In this document: in pieces, positions 1-10,164 of the stretch | Position numbering within the stretch: position 1 is the stretch's first letter | Layout: each line of letters starts with the position of its first letter | From: CALJTV01 sp036821185 | GTDB taxonomy: Bacteria; Chloroflexota; Dehalococcoidia; GIF9; UBA5629 | Assembly: GCA_036821185.1 (NCBI GenBank) | Contig: DAISKD010000006.1 | Coordinates: 1-64,000, forward strand | Length of the DNA: 64,000 bases | Direction: 5' to 3' | Notes under the pieces: generated by a model | The model's input: only the letters and a program-made list of their open reading frames with translations | What the model was told of the DNA's origin: nothing | Databases searched by the model: none | Program-made: the position numbers and the translations under genes

Positions 1-2017
<2,017 letters not shown>

Positions 2018-2048
2018 TACATCAGCCTGAACACAAAACCTATTCACT

Positions 2049-2060
2049 TGTTAAAGTGCA
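2049..2060 (-). promoter_or_regulatory. boxA-like antitermination element of the 23S leader
   Basis: On the minus strand this reads TGCACTTTAACA, which differs at one base from the E. coli rrn boxA (TGCTCTTTAACA). It lies about 32 nt before the 5' end of 23S and directly after a palindromic hairpin sequence. That is the hairpin-then-boxA order found in rRNA leaders recognised by NusB/NusE. The match and position are seen; the antitermination role is inferred from the rrn family. Confidence 0.7.
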
Positions 2061-2089
2061 GGACAGCTTGGTGTACACCAAGCTGTCCT
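2060..2089 (-). repeat. 30-bp perfect palindrome in the 23S leader
   Basis: The half-site AGGACAGCTTGGTGT is followed directly by its exact reverse complement, with no spacer. In RNA it would fold as a 13-bp stem with a GUAC loop just upstream of boxA. Its core GGTGTACACC occurs again at 2127-2136, downstream of the other promoter. The element could be an rRNA leader hairpin (boxB-like), a processing site or a protein operator. The start expected from the proximal promoter falls inside it, so only transcripts from the distal promoter would carry the full hairpin. Confidence 0.85.
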
Positions 2090-2118
2090 AGTATACAGCA
2101 ACCGAAATTTCCGGTCAA
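2090..2118 (-). promoter_or_regulatory. Proximal 23S promoter (P2)
   Basis: Minus-strand -35 TTGACC at 2113-2118 and -10 TATACT at 2090-2095, separated by 17 bp. The expected start near 2083 lies inside the 30-bp palindrome and about 66 nt before the 23S 5' end. Confidence 0.75.
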
Positions 2119-2126
2119 TTGCTACA

Positions 2127-2136
2127 GGTGTACACC
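2127..2136. repeat. Second copy of the GGTGTACACC palindrome
   Basis: This ten-base palindrome is identical to the centre of the 30-bp palindrome at 2060-2089. Each copy lies 10 to 15 bp downstream of a -10 box of the tandem 23S promoters. That placement resembles a duplicated operator or an initially transcribed element. Confidence 0.6.
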
Positions 2137-2151
2137 AGCCATGTATTAATC

Positions 2152-2180
2152 AGTATAGTGCACTTCCTCGGCGTTGTCAA
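2152..2180 (-). promoter_or_regulatory. Distal 23S promoter (P1)
   Basis: Minus-strand -35 TTGACA (perfect consensus) at 2175-2180 and -10 TATACT at 2152-2157, separated by exactly 17 bp. The expected start is near 2145. Two near-consensus promoters in tandem fit an rRNA operon. Confidence 0.8.
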
Positions 2181-2268
2181 CTGCGCTGTGGCAGCTTCAA
2201 TGTTTGCTGTCAATAGTGTGTGGGAGGCGAGGGTAATGGAGCGTGCCGACTTATGAGTAGAGGGCAAA

Positions 2269-2787
2269 TCAGGCTCCTTTTACTAGCAGATCGGTCAGGG
2301 CCAGCATGATAACAGCATGGAAGAGACCGAGCCATATTGTGTCACGAAACCGGAGCAGTTTTAACAGCCAGACGACTGGCAGGGCAAGCAGTGCTGCGAA
2401 ATTGTGTCGCCATTGCTGTCGGGCATTCTGGAGGAGGTTGTTAAAGTCATCGGTGCTGGGAAGCGAGTGCATGGCTAAGGAGATGCCCAGCCAGCAGAGG
2501 GCAAAGTATAGTGTGTTCCGCGACGGCATGATGAAGGCTAGGGAAAAGATGACAACAGCGAGTGTGGTATTTATCACGAAAGGTGCCATAGTGATCAGAA
2601 ACATTTTGCTAAAGCTTTCTACATCGCCATGGATAACATAGCCCACCGGGTTTCCCAGTCTGAAATAACATACCTTGTGTACCGGTATGGCAACGCGCTC
2701 ACAGATGAACTTGTGTGACCACTCGTGGAGTATTACCCCCGGGAAGGTTATCAGCGACACTATGTTGGCTAGCAGGTTGGCGATCAT
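2269..2787 (-). CDS. Membrane protein with HExxH motif (M50/DUF3267-like putative metalloprotease)
   Basis: A protein of about 172 residues, mostly hydrophobic. A first membrane segment runs into HEWSH (residues about 22-26), an HExxH zinc-binding signature as in membrane-embedded M50 and DUF3267-type proteins. Three more hydrophobic stretches follow, and an Asp pair in LPSTDD might supply a further ligand; no clear NPDG-type second motif is visible. The ATG at 2787 overlaps the guaA stop as ATGA, so translation is probably coupled to guaA. A GTG two codons upstream (2793) is the alternative start. The fold assignment is an inference and the substrate is unknown. Confidence 0.55.
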   Translation of the reverse strand: MIANLLANIVSLITFPGVILHEWSHKFICERVAIPVHKVCYFRLGNPVGYVIHGDVESFSKMFLITMAPFVINTTLAVVIFSLAFIMPSRNTLYFALCWLGISLAMHSLPSTDDFNNLLQNARQQWRHNFAALLALPVVWLLKLLRFRDTIWLGLFHAVIMLALTDLLVKGA

Positions 2788-4451
2788 TCCCACTCTATGG
2801 TGGATGGTGGCTTGCTGGTGATGTCGTATACTACACGGTTGACGCCAGGGACTTCGTTGACGATGCGGCTGGATATTCGAGCGAGCAGCTCATAAGGTAG
2901 CCGTGCCCAGTCTGCTGTCATGGCGTCCTGGCTGGTCACGGCGCGGACGGCCACCAGATGTCCGTATGTGCGGTAGTCACCCATGACTCCGACGCTCCTG
3001 AGGTCAGTAAGGACAGCGAATGATTGCCATAGCTGGCGATAGAGGTTTGCCTTCTTAATTTCGTTCATCACTATCCAGTCGGCAGCGCGGAGTATTTCGA
3101 GGCGTTCCTGTGTTACCTCGCCGATGATGCGTATAGCTAGCCCCGGGCCAGGAAATGGCTGGCGCCAGACTATGTCTTCAGGTAATCCGAGTGCCAGCCC
3201 CACTTCGCGGACTTCGTCTTTAAACAGGTAACGCAGTGGCTCTATGAGCTTCAGGGACATTTTTGCAGGCAGGCCACCGACATTGTGGTGGGTCTTTATC
3301 TTGGCGGCTGCCTTGGTCTCTCTGGTGGTGCTCTCGATGACGTCCGGATAGAGCGTACCTTGGGCAAGAAAGTCGACCTTGCCCAGCCGGGCAGCCTGGT
3401 ATTCAAAGACTTTGATAAACTCTTCGCCTATGCGGCGTCGTTTGACCTCGGGGTCGGTAACTCCTTTTAGCCGTCTCAGAAATCGACGGGAAGCGTCCAC
3501 ATAGATGACGTTCATCTTCAGTTTATCACGGAAGGTCCTGAGTGCCCGTTCTGGTTCTTCACGGCGGAGGAGACCGTTGTTGACGAAGATACAGGTTAGC
3601 TGGTTACCCACAGCATTGTGGACTAGAGTTGCAGTTACTGCCGAGTCCACACCGCCGGAGAGGGCACAGATCACTCTGCCGTCTTTGACCTGTTGCTTGA
3701 TGTTTTCTATGGTCTCGGTTATGAAGTTGGACGGTGTCCAGGTACCCTCACAGCCACATATTCGGTAAAGGAAGTTCTGGATTATCGTTTTTCCCTGGGG
3801 GGTGTGGATCACTTCGGGATGGAACTGGAGCCCAAAGATATTGCGGTCGTTTCCTATTGCTGCTGCTGGCGAATTCTCCGTGTAAGCTAGCGACTTGAAG
3901 CCATGGGGAAGTTCTACTATCTGGTCGCCGTGGCTCATCCACACGGGCAGTGAGGATAGCAGCCCAGCGAACAAGGGACATTCTTTGTCGCTGATATGCA
4001 GGATTGCCTGTCCATACTCGTGTTTGGCCGCCGGAGCGACCTTCCCTCCGAGTTGGTGTGTAATTACTTGCATCCCGTAGCAGATCCCGAGTATTGGCAG
4101 GTGGCTTTCGTAAATCTCGGCGGGTGCAAGTGGTGCTCCTTGCTGATATACACTGGCTGGACCACCGGAGAGGATGATACCTTTTGGTTGGAGCGATGCT
4201 ATTTTCTGCCACGGTTCATCGTGGGCGATGAGTTCGCAGTACACATGGCACTCGCGGACTCTGCGGGCAATCAGGTGACTGTACTGGGAACCGAAATCGA
4301 TGATGGCTATGGTCTCACGGACAGTTGGTGGTGTTACCTCCGGCTGCGGTGCCGGTTGCTCGCCGTGAAGTTCTTTGGCGATTTCGAGATAAGTGGAGAC
4401 TTCGATATCGTCGCTGGTAGCTATACGGTGACTGGCGTTCTGGTTGTCCAT
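2784..4451 (-). CDS. guaA: GMP synthase (glutamine-hydrolysing)
   Basis: Converts XMP, ATP and glutamine to GMP in purine synthesis. A class I glutamine amidotransferase domain starts near residue 47 (IAIIDFGSQ) with the nucleophile in LGICYGMQ and the His/Glu pair in FHPEV. An ATP-pyrophosphatase domain follows with the P-loop LSGGVDSA, then the C-terminal dimerisation domain ending in PPSTIEWE. About 46 residues of unassigned N-terminal extension precede the amidotransferase domain. I place the start at ATG 4451 because an extended -10 box lies 7 bp upstream. The frame stays open to 4550, but that region has no ribosome site. The family is usually 510-525 aa; this form is 555. Confidence 0.93.
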   Translation of the reverse strand: MDNQNASHRIATSDDIEVSTYLEIAKELHGEQPAPQPEVTPPTVRETIAIIDFGSQYSHLIARRVRECHVYCELIAHDEPWQKIASLQPKGIILSGGPASVYQQGAPLAPAEIYESHLPILGICYGMQVITHQLGGKVAPAAKHEYGQAILHISDKECPLFAGLLSSLPVWMSHGDQIVELPHGFKSLAYTENSPAAAIGNDRNIFGLQFHPEVIHTPQGKTIIQNFLYRICGCEGTWTPSNFITETIENIKQQVKDGRVICALSGGVDSAVTATLVHNAVGNQLTCIFVNNGLLRREEPERALRTFRDKLKMNVIYVDASRRFLRRLKGVTDPEVKRRRIGEEFIKVFEYQAARLGKVDFLAQGTLYPDVIESTTRETKAAAKIKTHHNVGGLPAKMSLKLIEPLRYLFKDEVREVGLALGLPEDIVWRQPFPGPGLAIRIIGEVTQERLEILRAADWIVMNEIKKANLYRQLWQSFAVLTDLRSVGVMGDYRTYGHLVAVRAVTSQDAMTADWARLPYELLARISSRIVNEVPGVNRVVYDITSKPPSTIEWE

Positions 4452-4458
4452 TTGTTTT

Positions 4459-4464
4459 AGTATA
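4459..4464 (-). promoter_or_regulatory. Extended -10 element directly before guaA
   Basis: Minus strand TGTTATACT is a TGnTATAAT-type extended -10. The -35 at 17 bp (TGCACT, 4482-4487) is poor. Only 7 nt separate the -10 box from the ATG at 4451, so transcription should start at or next to the A of the start codon. No Shine-Dalgarno sequence is present. Confidence 0.5.
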
Positions 4465-4613
4465 ACATAGAGTAGACTTTGAGTGCAGTATCCATATAGC
4501 TTTAGACGCGGAGTGGTCAAAGTGTTGTAAAATATGCGCTGGAAGGACAATTTTGCGTCACGGACTTATGGTAATTTAAGGTACAAATCGAGATTGGCGT
4601 GGAGCGCTCGGAA

Positions 4614-5060
4614 ATGCGGATCGCCCTAGGTTGTGACCATCGTGGTCTAAAACTGAAGCAAACAGTTGTGGAGGTCCTAGAAGGCTCAGGGTACGAGTAC
4701 CGGGACTTCGGCTGCTATTCTGAGAAGCCGGTGGACTATCCTGATATTGCCACACAGGTGGCTCTGGAGGTTGCAGCCGGGAACTTCGAACAGGGGATAT
4801 TGATCTGTGCTACGGGCATAGGCATGAGCATAGCTGCCAATAAGATAAAGGGCATAAGAGCAGCGCTCTGCTGCAATGTGTTCAGTGCCGAAATGGCACG
4901 GAGACACAATGATGCCAATGTCTTGTGTTTGGGCGCGGAGATTACAGAGCCGGGCTTGGCCTGCGAGATAGTAAAGAAATATCTCGCTACAAGTTTTGAT
5001 GGCGGGAGACATTTGCGCCGGGTGGAGAAGATACACCATCTAGAAGAAAAATCAGCTTGA
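4614..5060 (+). CDS. rpiB: Ribose 5-phosphate isomerase B
   Basis: Interconverts ribulose 5-phosphate and ribose 5-phosphate in the cytosol. At 148 aa it has the usual RpiB length. The N-terminus IALGCDHRG, the anion-binding loop GIGMSIAANK and the conserved HNDANVLCLG are all present. The usual active-site Cys region reads ILICATGIG. I choose ATG 4614 because GGAG at 4601-4604 lies 9 nt upstream; a GTG at 4599 would add five residues and remove that site. The -35 of a likely ilvD promoter overlaps its stop codon. Confidence 0.93.
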   Translation: MRIALGCDHRGLKLKQTVVEVLEGSGYEYRDFGCYSEKPVDYPDIATQVALEVAAGNFEQGILICATGIGMSIAANKIKGIRAALCCNVFSAEMARRHNDANVLCLGAEITEPGLACEIVKKYLATSFDGGRHLRRVEKIHHLEEKSA

Positions 5061-5085
5061 CAATGAATATGTGCTATGGTAGTTT
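5057..5085 (+). promoter_or_regulatory. Possible promoter of the ilv-leu operon
   Basis: A perfect TTGACA at 5057-5062 overlaps the rpiB stop codon. At 17-bp spacing the -10 position reads TAGTTT (5080-5085), a weak match. No leader peptide, T-box or attenuator is visible in the 57 bp before ilvD. Confidence 0.35.
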
Positions 5086-5117
5086 ACTTGCATTAGCCTT
5101 TTTTAAGGTGGCTTCGT

Positions 5118-6791
5118 ATGGGATTGCGTAGTGATATTGTGAAGAAAGGTGTGGAACGGGCGCCCCACCGCGCTCTGTTTCGAGCTCTGGGGCTGTGTGA
5201 AGACGACTTTTCCAAACCTTTCATCGGAGTGATCAATAGTTTTACCGAGGTGGTGCCGGGTCATATTCATCTGAAAACGATTGCCCAGGCGGTGAAAGAT
5301 GGCATTAGAAGTTGCGGTGGTGTCCCGTTTGAGTTAAATACCATCGCGGTCTGTGATGGCATTGCCATGAACCACCCGGGAATGAAGTACAGCTTACCCA
5401 GCAGGGAGTTGATTGCCGACTCTGTTGAGATTCTGGCGGAAGCACACGCGTTTGATGGGCTGGTGTTCATACCCAATTGCGACAAAGTGGTCCCGGGTAT
5501 GCTTATGGCAGCGGTGAGGCTGAATATACCGTCAATTTTTGTTAGCGGTGGACCAATGCTGGCTGGACGGTTGGTGAAGGGAGAGGGACTCCTGCTTTTG
5601 GATGTCAATTCGGTGTTCATGGGTGTAGGTAAGGTGGTCAGGGGTGAGATGACGGAAGCCGAGTTACTTGAGATTGAAAAAGCTGCCTGCCCCGGATGTG
5701 GCAGTTGTGCTGGCATGTTTACTGCGAACACCATGAACTGCCTTACTGAAGCTCTCGGGATGGGTTTGCCAGGTAATGGCACCGTTCCGGCTGTGGATGC
5801 TCGCCGTCTAAGGTTGGCATACGAAGCTGGTAGACAGATTATGTCGCTGGTGTCCAGGGGGATTCTACCGCGGGACGTGGTAACAAGAGAGTCTGTGTAT
5901 AACGCTTTTGCTGTGGATATGGCTTTAGGTGGCAGTACGAACTCCGTGTTGCACCTTATGGCAATAGCTAGCGAAGCCGGAGTCGAATTCTCTCTGACCG
6001 AGGTAGATGAGATCAGCAGGCGCGTGCCTCATATCTGCAAGATAAGTCCGGCAAGCGACTATCACATCGAGGACTTGGACATGGCTGGAGGCATACCGGC
6101 GGTTATGCACGAGATTTCAACTTACCTGAATCTGCAAGTTATGACAGTTTTGGGCAAACCCTTGGCAGAGGTGATCGAGAGTGCACGGGTTTATGATAGG
6201 AAAGTGATCCGGCCTGTTTCCTCCCCTTACTCATCTTCTGGGGGGCTGAGCGTGTTGTTCGGGAACCTTGCACCTGACGGTGCCATAGTAAAAAGCGCTG
6301 CTGTGGTGTCAAAGATGCTAGTGCATGAGGGACCGGCTAGAGTTTTTGATAGTGAAGAGGTTGCGGTAGCAGCTATAATGCGCGGGCAGATTAAATCTGG
6401 CGATGTTGTGGTTATACGTTATGAGGGGCCAAAGGGCGGTCCAGGGATGCGCGAGATGCTTACCCCAACTTCTTTGTTGAGCGGGATGGGGATGGATGGC
6501 GAGGTAGCACTCATTACTGATGGACGCTTCTCGGGTGCTACTCGAGGGGCAGCTATCGGTCATGTGTCTCCTGAGGCAGCAGAGCGAGGACCTATTGCTG
6601 GGGTTGTTGATGGTGACATCATTAGCATCGACATCCCGTCGCGGAGGCTCGATGTCAAAGTCAGCGAAGCGGAAATGAAGCGACGCCTTGAACAGTTGCC
6701 ACCTTTCGAACCGAAAGTCAAAAGTGGCTATCTCAGACGCTATGCTGAAAAGGTAACTTCAGCTAGTACCGGGGCAGTTTTTACGGAATAG
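5118..6791 (+). CDS. ilvD: Dihydroxy-acid dehydratase
   Basis: Dehydrates 2,3-dihydroxy-isovalerate and 2,3-dihydroxy-3-methylvalerate to the 2-oxoacid precursors of valine and isoleucine, using an Fe-S cluster. It has 557 aa, the full family length. Cluster and metal motifs are present: NCDKVVPGM (Cys121) and CPGCGSCAGMF (first Cys191), followed by TANTMNC. The C-terminal domain carries GRFSGATRG. AAGGTG lies 7 nt before the ATG. It is the first gene of the branched-chain run; ilvB begins 8 bp after its stop. Confidence 0.97.
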   Translation: MGLRSDIVKKGVERAPHRALFRALGLCEDDFSKPFIGVINSFTEVVPGHIHLKTIAQAVKDGIRSCGGVPFELNTIAVCDGIAMNHPGMKYSLPSRELIADSVEILAEAHAFDGLVFIPNCDKVVPGMLMAAVRLNIPSIFVSGGPMLAGRLVKGEGLLLLDVNSVFMGVGKVVRGEMTEAELLEIEKAACPGCGSCAGMFTANTMNCLTEALGMGLPGNGTVPAVDARRLRLAYEAGRQIMSLVSRGILPRDVVTRESVYNAFAVDMALGGSTNSVLHLMAIASEAGVEFSLTEVDEISRRVPHICKISPASDYHIEDLDMAGGIPAVMHEISTYLNLQVMTVLGKPLAEVIESARVYDRKVIRPVSSPYSSSGGLSVLFGNLAPDGAIVKSAAVVSKMLVHEGPARVFDSEEVAVAAIMRGQIKSGDVVVIRYEGPKGGPGMREMLTPTSLLSGMGMDGEVALITDGRFSGATRGAAIGHVSPEAAERGPIAGVVDGDIISIDIPSRRLDVKVSEAEMKRRLEQLPPFEPKVKSGYLRRYAEKVTSASTGAVFTE

Positions 6792-6799
6792 AGGATGTT

Positions 6800-8518
6800 A
6801 TGAAGAAAACTGGAGCTCAAATCCTGTGCGAGTGTCTGGTCAGGGAGGGTGTGGAGGTCATTTTTGGCTATCCTGGAGGGGCGGTGCTGCCACTATATGA
6901 TACACTGCCGCAGTATCCTACGATCAGACACATTTTAGTTCGCCATGAGCAGTGTGCTGCTCATGCTGCTGATGGCTATGCTCGTGCCACTGGCAGGACT
7001 GGAGTTTGTCTAGCTACATCAGGTCCGGGTGCTACCAACCTGGTGACCGGGATTGCCAATGCTTACCTTGATTCGTCACCGGTGGTGGCTATCACCGGAC
7101 AGGTGGCGACCCCCTTCATAGGCAAGGATGCTTTTCAGGAAATAGACATTACCGGGATCACTCTTCCCATCACCAAACATAATTACCTGGTACTCAATGC
7201 CAAAGACATGGCGCGAGTGGTCAGGGAGGCGTTCTACATTGCTGGAAACGGCAGGCCAGGGCCGGTCCTTATAGATATACCGCGCGACGTTTTTCAACAA
7301 GAGGCAGAGTTCGTCTATCCTGAGAAGATAGACCTGCCAGGATACAGGCCCAAGTTGTTTGGGCATCCAGCCCAGATTAAAAAGGCAGCGGAACTGATAA
7401 ATGCAGCCCAAAGACCGGTGATTATCGCCGGAAGGGGTGTGATAATTTCCAAGGCTTTCGACGAGCTCCGGGAGCTAGCTGAGAAGGCGCAGATACCTGT
7501 AATTACCACCCTTTTGGGAATCGGCTGTTTTCCTGAGACCCATGTGTTAAGCTTTGGCTGGCTGGGGATGCATGGGATGGCTTATGCCAATAAGGCGGTG
7601 CAAGATGCAGATGTTATTGTGGCTGTTGGGATGAGGTTTGATGACCGAGCAACAGGAATGGTGAGTGCCTTTGCCCCGAAGGCACAAATTATCCATATCG
7701 ATATCGACCCTGCTGAGATCGGTAAAAATGTTCGTGTCGATGTCCCTATTGTTGGGGATGTGAAGAATGTCTTGCAGGCATTGAATGCGCAGGTCATCCC
7801 CAGGGAGCACATGGAATGGTTCAGCCAGCTAGAGCAGTGGCGTGAGGAGCACCCGGCACTTACAATTCGGGAGACGGATTGCCTGATACCACAGTATGTT
7901 ATTCGCCTGATCTACGAGGTCACGCGCGGTGATGCCATTGTAGTCACCGGAGTGGGGCAAAACCAGATGTGGGCAGCACAATTCTTCTTTTATGATAAGC
8001 CGAATAGCCTGATATCGTCTGGAGGTCTGGGCACCATGGGGTTCGAGCTTCCGGGTGCCATAGGGGCTAAGGTGGGTTGCCCTGACGAGACCGTCTGGTG
8101 TATAGCCGGTGACGGCGGCTTTCAAATGACGATCCAGGAGCTGGCCACTATTGTGCAGGAGGGGCTGGATATCAAAATAGCGATCATAAACAACGGTTTT
8201 TTGGGCATGGTGCGGCAGTGGCAGCAGTTGTTCTACGGGCGTCGTTATGTACACACCCGACTTCTGGGTCCGGACTTCGTCAAAGTTGCCGATGCTTACG
8301 GGATCGCTGCACTTAGGGTAACGGACAAGAAGCTGGTGACATCGGCGATCGAAAGGGCAATGGACCACCGAGGGCCATTCCTCATCGACTTTGTGGTTGA
8401 GCCAGAGGAGTGCGTCTTCCCTATTGTGCCGCCGGGCGCAGCTCTTACACAGTTCATTGAGATGCCGCAGGAGGACAAGATTAGTCCCCCGAGCCAACAG
8501 CAGAGGGGAGGCAGATAA
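6800..8518 (+). CDS. ilvB: Acetolactate synthase, large catalytic subunit
   Basis: ThDP- and FAD-dependent condensation of pyruvate with pyruvate or 2-oxobutyrate, the first common step to valine, leucine and isoleucine. It has 572 aa. The N-terminal ThDP domain shows GYPGGAVLPLYD and the catalytic Glu in RHEQCAAHAADGYARATG (Glu50). The C-terminal ThDP/Mg motif is GDGGF (about 437) with IINNGFLGMVRQWQ. GAGGA is at 6791-6795, directly after the ilvD stop. The regulatory subunit ilvN follows after 5 bp. Confidence 0.97.
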   Translation: MKKTGAQILCECLVREGVEVIFGYPGGAVLPLYDTLPQYPTIRHILVRHEQCAAHAADGYARATGRTGVCLATSGPGATNLVTGIANAYLDSSPVVAITGQVATPFIGKDAFQEIDITGITLPITKHNYLVLNAKDMARVVREAFYIAGNGRPGPVLIDIPRDVFQQEAEFVYPEKIDLPGYRPKLFGHPAQIKKAAELINAAQRPVIIAGRGVIISKAFDELRELAEKAQIPVITTLLGIGCFPETHVLSFGWLGMHGMAYANKAVQDADVIVAVGMRFDDRATGMVSAFAPKAQIIHIDIDPAEIGKNVRVDVPIVGDVKNVLQALNAQVIPREHMEWFSQLEQWREEHPALTIRETDCLIPQYVIRLIYEVTRGDAIVVTGVGQNQMWAAQFFFYDKPNSLISSGGLGTMGFELPGAIGAKVGCPDETVWCIAGDGGFQMTIQELATIVQEGLDIKIAIINNGFLGMVRQWQQLFYGRRYVHTRLLGPDFVKVADAYGIAALRVTDKKLVTSAIERAMDHRGPFLIDFVVEPEECVFPIVPPGAALTQFIEMPQEDKISPPSQQQRGGR

Positions 8519-8523
8519 GAGCC

Positions 8524-9105
8524 GTGAAGACTGTAAAACATACCTTGGTAGCGCTGGTTGAAGACAAGCCCGGTGTGTTGAACCGCATAGCCAGCCTGTT
8601 GCGGAGGCGAAATTTCAACATCGAGAGCATAGCCGTGGGGCATAGTGAGCAGCCGGGGCTCTCTAGGATGACTATGGTGGTGGGTGGGGATGATGCCAGG
8701 ATAGAGCAAGTCAGGAAGCAACTGGACAAGGTCGTAGAGGTCATCAAGATAGTGGATATAACCGACGAAGAGCCTGTTGCCCGTGAGCTAGCCTTGATCA
8801 AAGTGAAGGCAACCCCATCTACCAGAGGCGAGATCATCCAGATCGTGGATATATTCAGGGCTAACATCGTTGATGTCGCTATGGACTCGTTAATAGTTGA
8901 GGTTACCGGGGATGAGGACAAAGTTGATTCGCTTATAGAGTTGCTCCGTGGTTTTGGTATCAAGGAACTGGCACGCACGGGGCGGATCGCCTTGACACGT
9001 GGTGGTGCGGGGCCTTTGCTTGTGGAGGAAGCTAAAGAGACAAAGGTCCCGAGACAACCCTTGAAGCCGCCCCGTGAAGAAGCGGAAAGTCCACCTGATT
9101 GGTAG
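8524..9105 (+). CDS. ilvN: Acetolactate synthase, small regulatory subunit
   Basis: Regulatory partner of IlvB that normally confers valine feedback. It has 193 aa. An N-terminal ACT domain (HTLVALVEDKPGVLNRIASL, residues about 5-75) is followed by the second conserved domain with TPSTRGEIIQIVDIFRA. The last 30 residues are a charged, proline-rich tail (PRQPLKPPREE) beyond the usual 160-170 aa; its role is unknown. It starts with GTG 5 bp after ilvB; the GGAGG inside the end of ilvB is somewhat distant (12 nt). Confidence 0.95.
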   Translation: MKTVKHTLVALVEDKPGVLNRIASLLRRRNFNIESIAVGHSEQPGLSRMTMVVGGDDARIEQVRKQLDKVVEVIKIVDITDEEPVARELALIKVKATPSTRGEIIQIVDIFRANIVDVAMDSLIVEVTGDEDKVDSLIELLRGFGIKELARTGRIALTRGGAGPLLVEEAKETKVPRQPLKPPREEAESPPDW

Positions 9106-9158
9106 CGGTCTTTAGCTGGACGGAAGGAAAGCCGCGCTAGTGTGGAAGGAGGTTTGTT

Positions 9159-10151
9159 ATGGCCAAGATATGTTATGACAAGGATGCCGACCTCAAACTT
9201 TTGAAAGGGAAAAAAATAGCTGTTATTGGCTTTGGCAGTCAAGGGCATGCTCATGCCCAGAACCTGAGGGATAGCGGGTGTGAGGTGGTCGTTGCTTCCA
9301 GGAAGGGTGGTGAGGGATGGGAAAATGCCAGGAAAGCTGGCTTTGAGGTAGTGGAGACTGCCGAAGCGGCGAAGATGGCTGACATAATTACCATGCTGGC
9401 GCCGGACATCTCGCAGCCGCAAATATACCGTGAGTCTGTGGCAAAATGGCTGTCGACAGGTAAGATGTTAATGTTTGCACACGGGTTTAATATTCATTTC
9501 GGTCAGATTGTGCCACCCCCGGACATTGATGTTACTATGATTGCTCCCAAGTGTCCCGGACATATGCTGCGTCGACTCTACACCGAGGGCCTGGGCGCAC
9601 CAGCGCTGATAGCGATCCAACAGGATGCTTCCGGGAAGGCTAAGGATATTGCTCTGGCTTATGCCAAGGGAATAGGATGTACCAGGGCTGGCGTACTGGA
9701 GACGACCTTCGCCGAGGAGACCGAGACCGACCTTTTTGGTGAACAGACGGTCCTTTGTGGGGGCGTTTCCGCGCTTATCAAGGCAGGCTTTGAAGTGCTT
9801 ATAGAGGCTGGTTATCAGCCAGAGGTTGCCTATTTCGAATGTCTCCACGAACTCAAACTAATTGTGGACCTTATTTACCAGGGTGGCCTTAGCTATATGC
9901 GGTATTCGGTGAGTGATACCGCGGAATATGGCGATTATACCAGAGGCCCCAGGGTTATCGATGACCTGGTCAAAGATGAAATGCGGCAAATCTTGGCTGA
10001 AATACAAAGTGGCAGCTTTGCCAGAGAGTGGATACTGGAAAATCAGGCTGGCAGGCCAGTATATAATGCGCTCAAGCGCATGGAAGCAGAGCACGAGATT
10101 GAAGTAGTGGGTAAGCGACTCCGAAGCATGATGCCATGGCTTAAGGCTTAG
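9159..10151 (+). CDS. ilvC: Ketol-acid reductoisomerase
   Basis: Mg- and NAD(P)H-dependent isomeroreduction of acetolactate or acetohydroxybutyrate. It has 330 aa, the short class I form. The Rossmann motif GFGSQGHAHAQN is near residue 25, the HGF loop is FAHGFNIHFG, and the metal-binding acidic residues lie in ETETDLFGEQ and ECLHELKLIVD. AGGAGG precedes the ATG. The cofactor loop reads ASRKGGEG, which differs from the common LRxGS pattern, so cofactor preference cannot be read off safely. leuA begins 13 bp downstream. Confidence 0.97.
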   Translation: MAKICYDKDADLKLLKGKKIAVIGFGSQGHAHAQNLRDSGCEVVVASRKGGEGWENARKAGFEVVETAEAAKMADIITMLAPDISQPQIYRESVAKWLSTGKMLMFAHGFNIHFGQIVPPPDIDVTMIAPKCPGHMLRRLYTEGLGAPALIAIQQDASGKAKDIALAYAKGIGCTRAGVLETTFAEETETDLFGEQTVLCGGVSALIKAGFEVLIEAGYQPEVAYFECLHELKLIVDLIYQGGLSYMRYSVSDTAEYGDYTRGPRVIDDLVKDEMRQILAEIQSGSFAREWILENQAGRPVYNALKRMEAEHEIEVVGKRLRSMMPWLKA

Positions 10152-10164
10152 GAGGGTCTCATAT

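Noticed and set aside
5061..5117. Leader peptide or T-box controlling ilvD
   Set aside because: The 57-bp gap is too short for a T-box and has no codon-biased short ORF or terminator/antiterminator pair.
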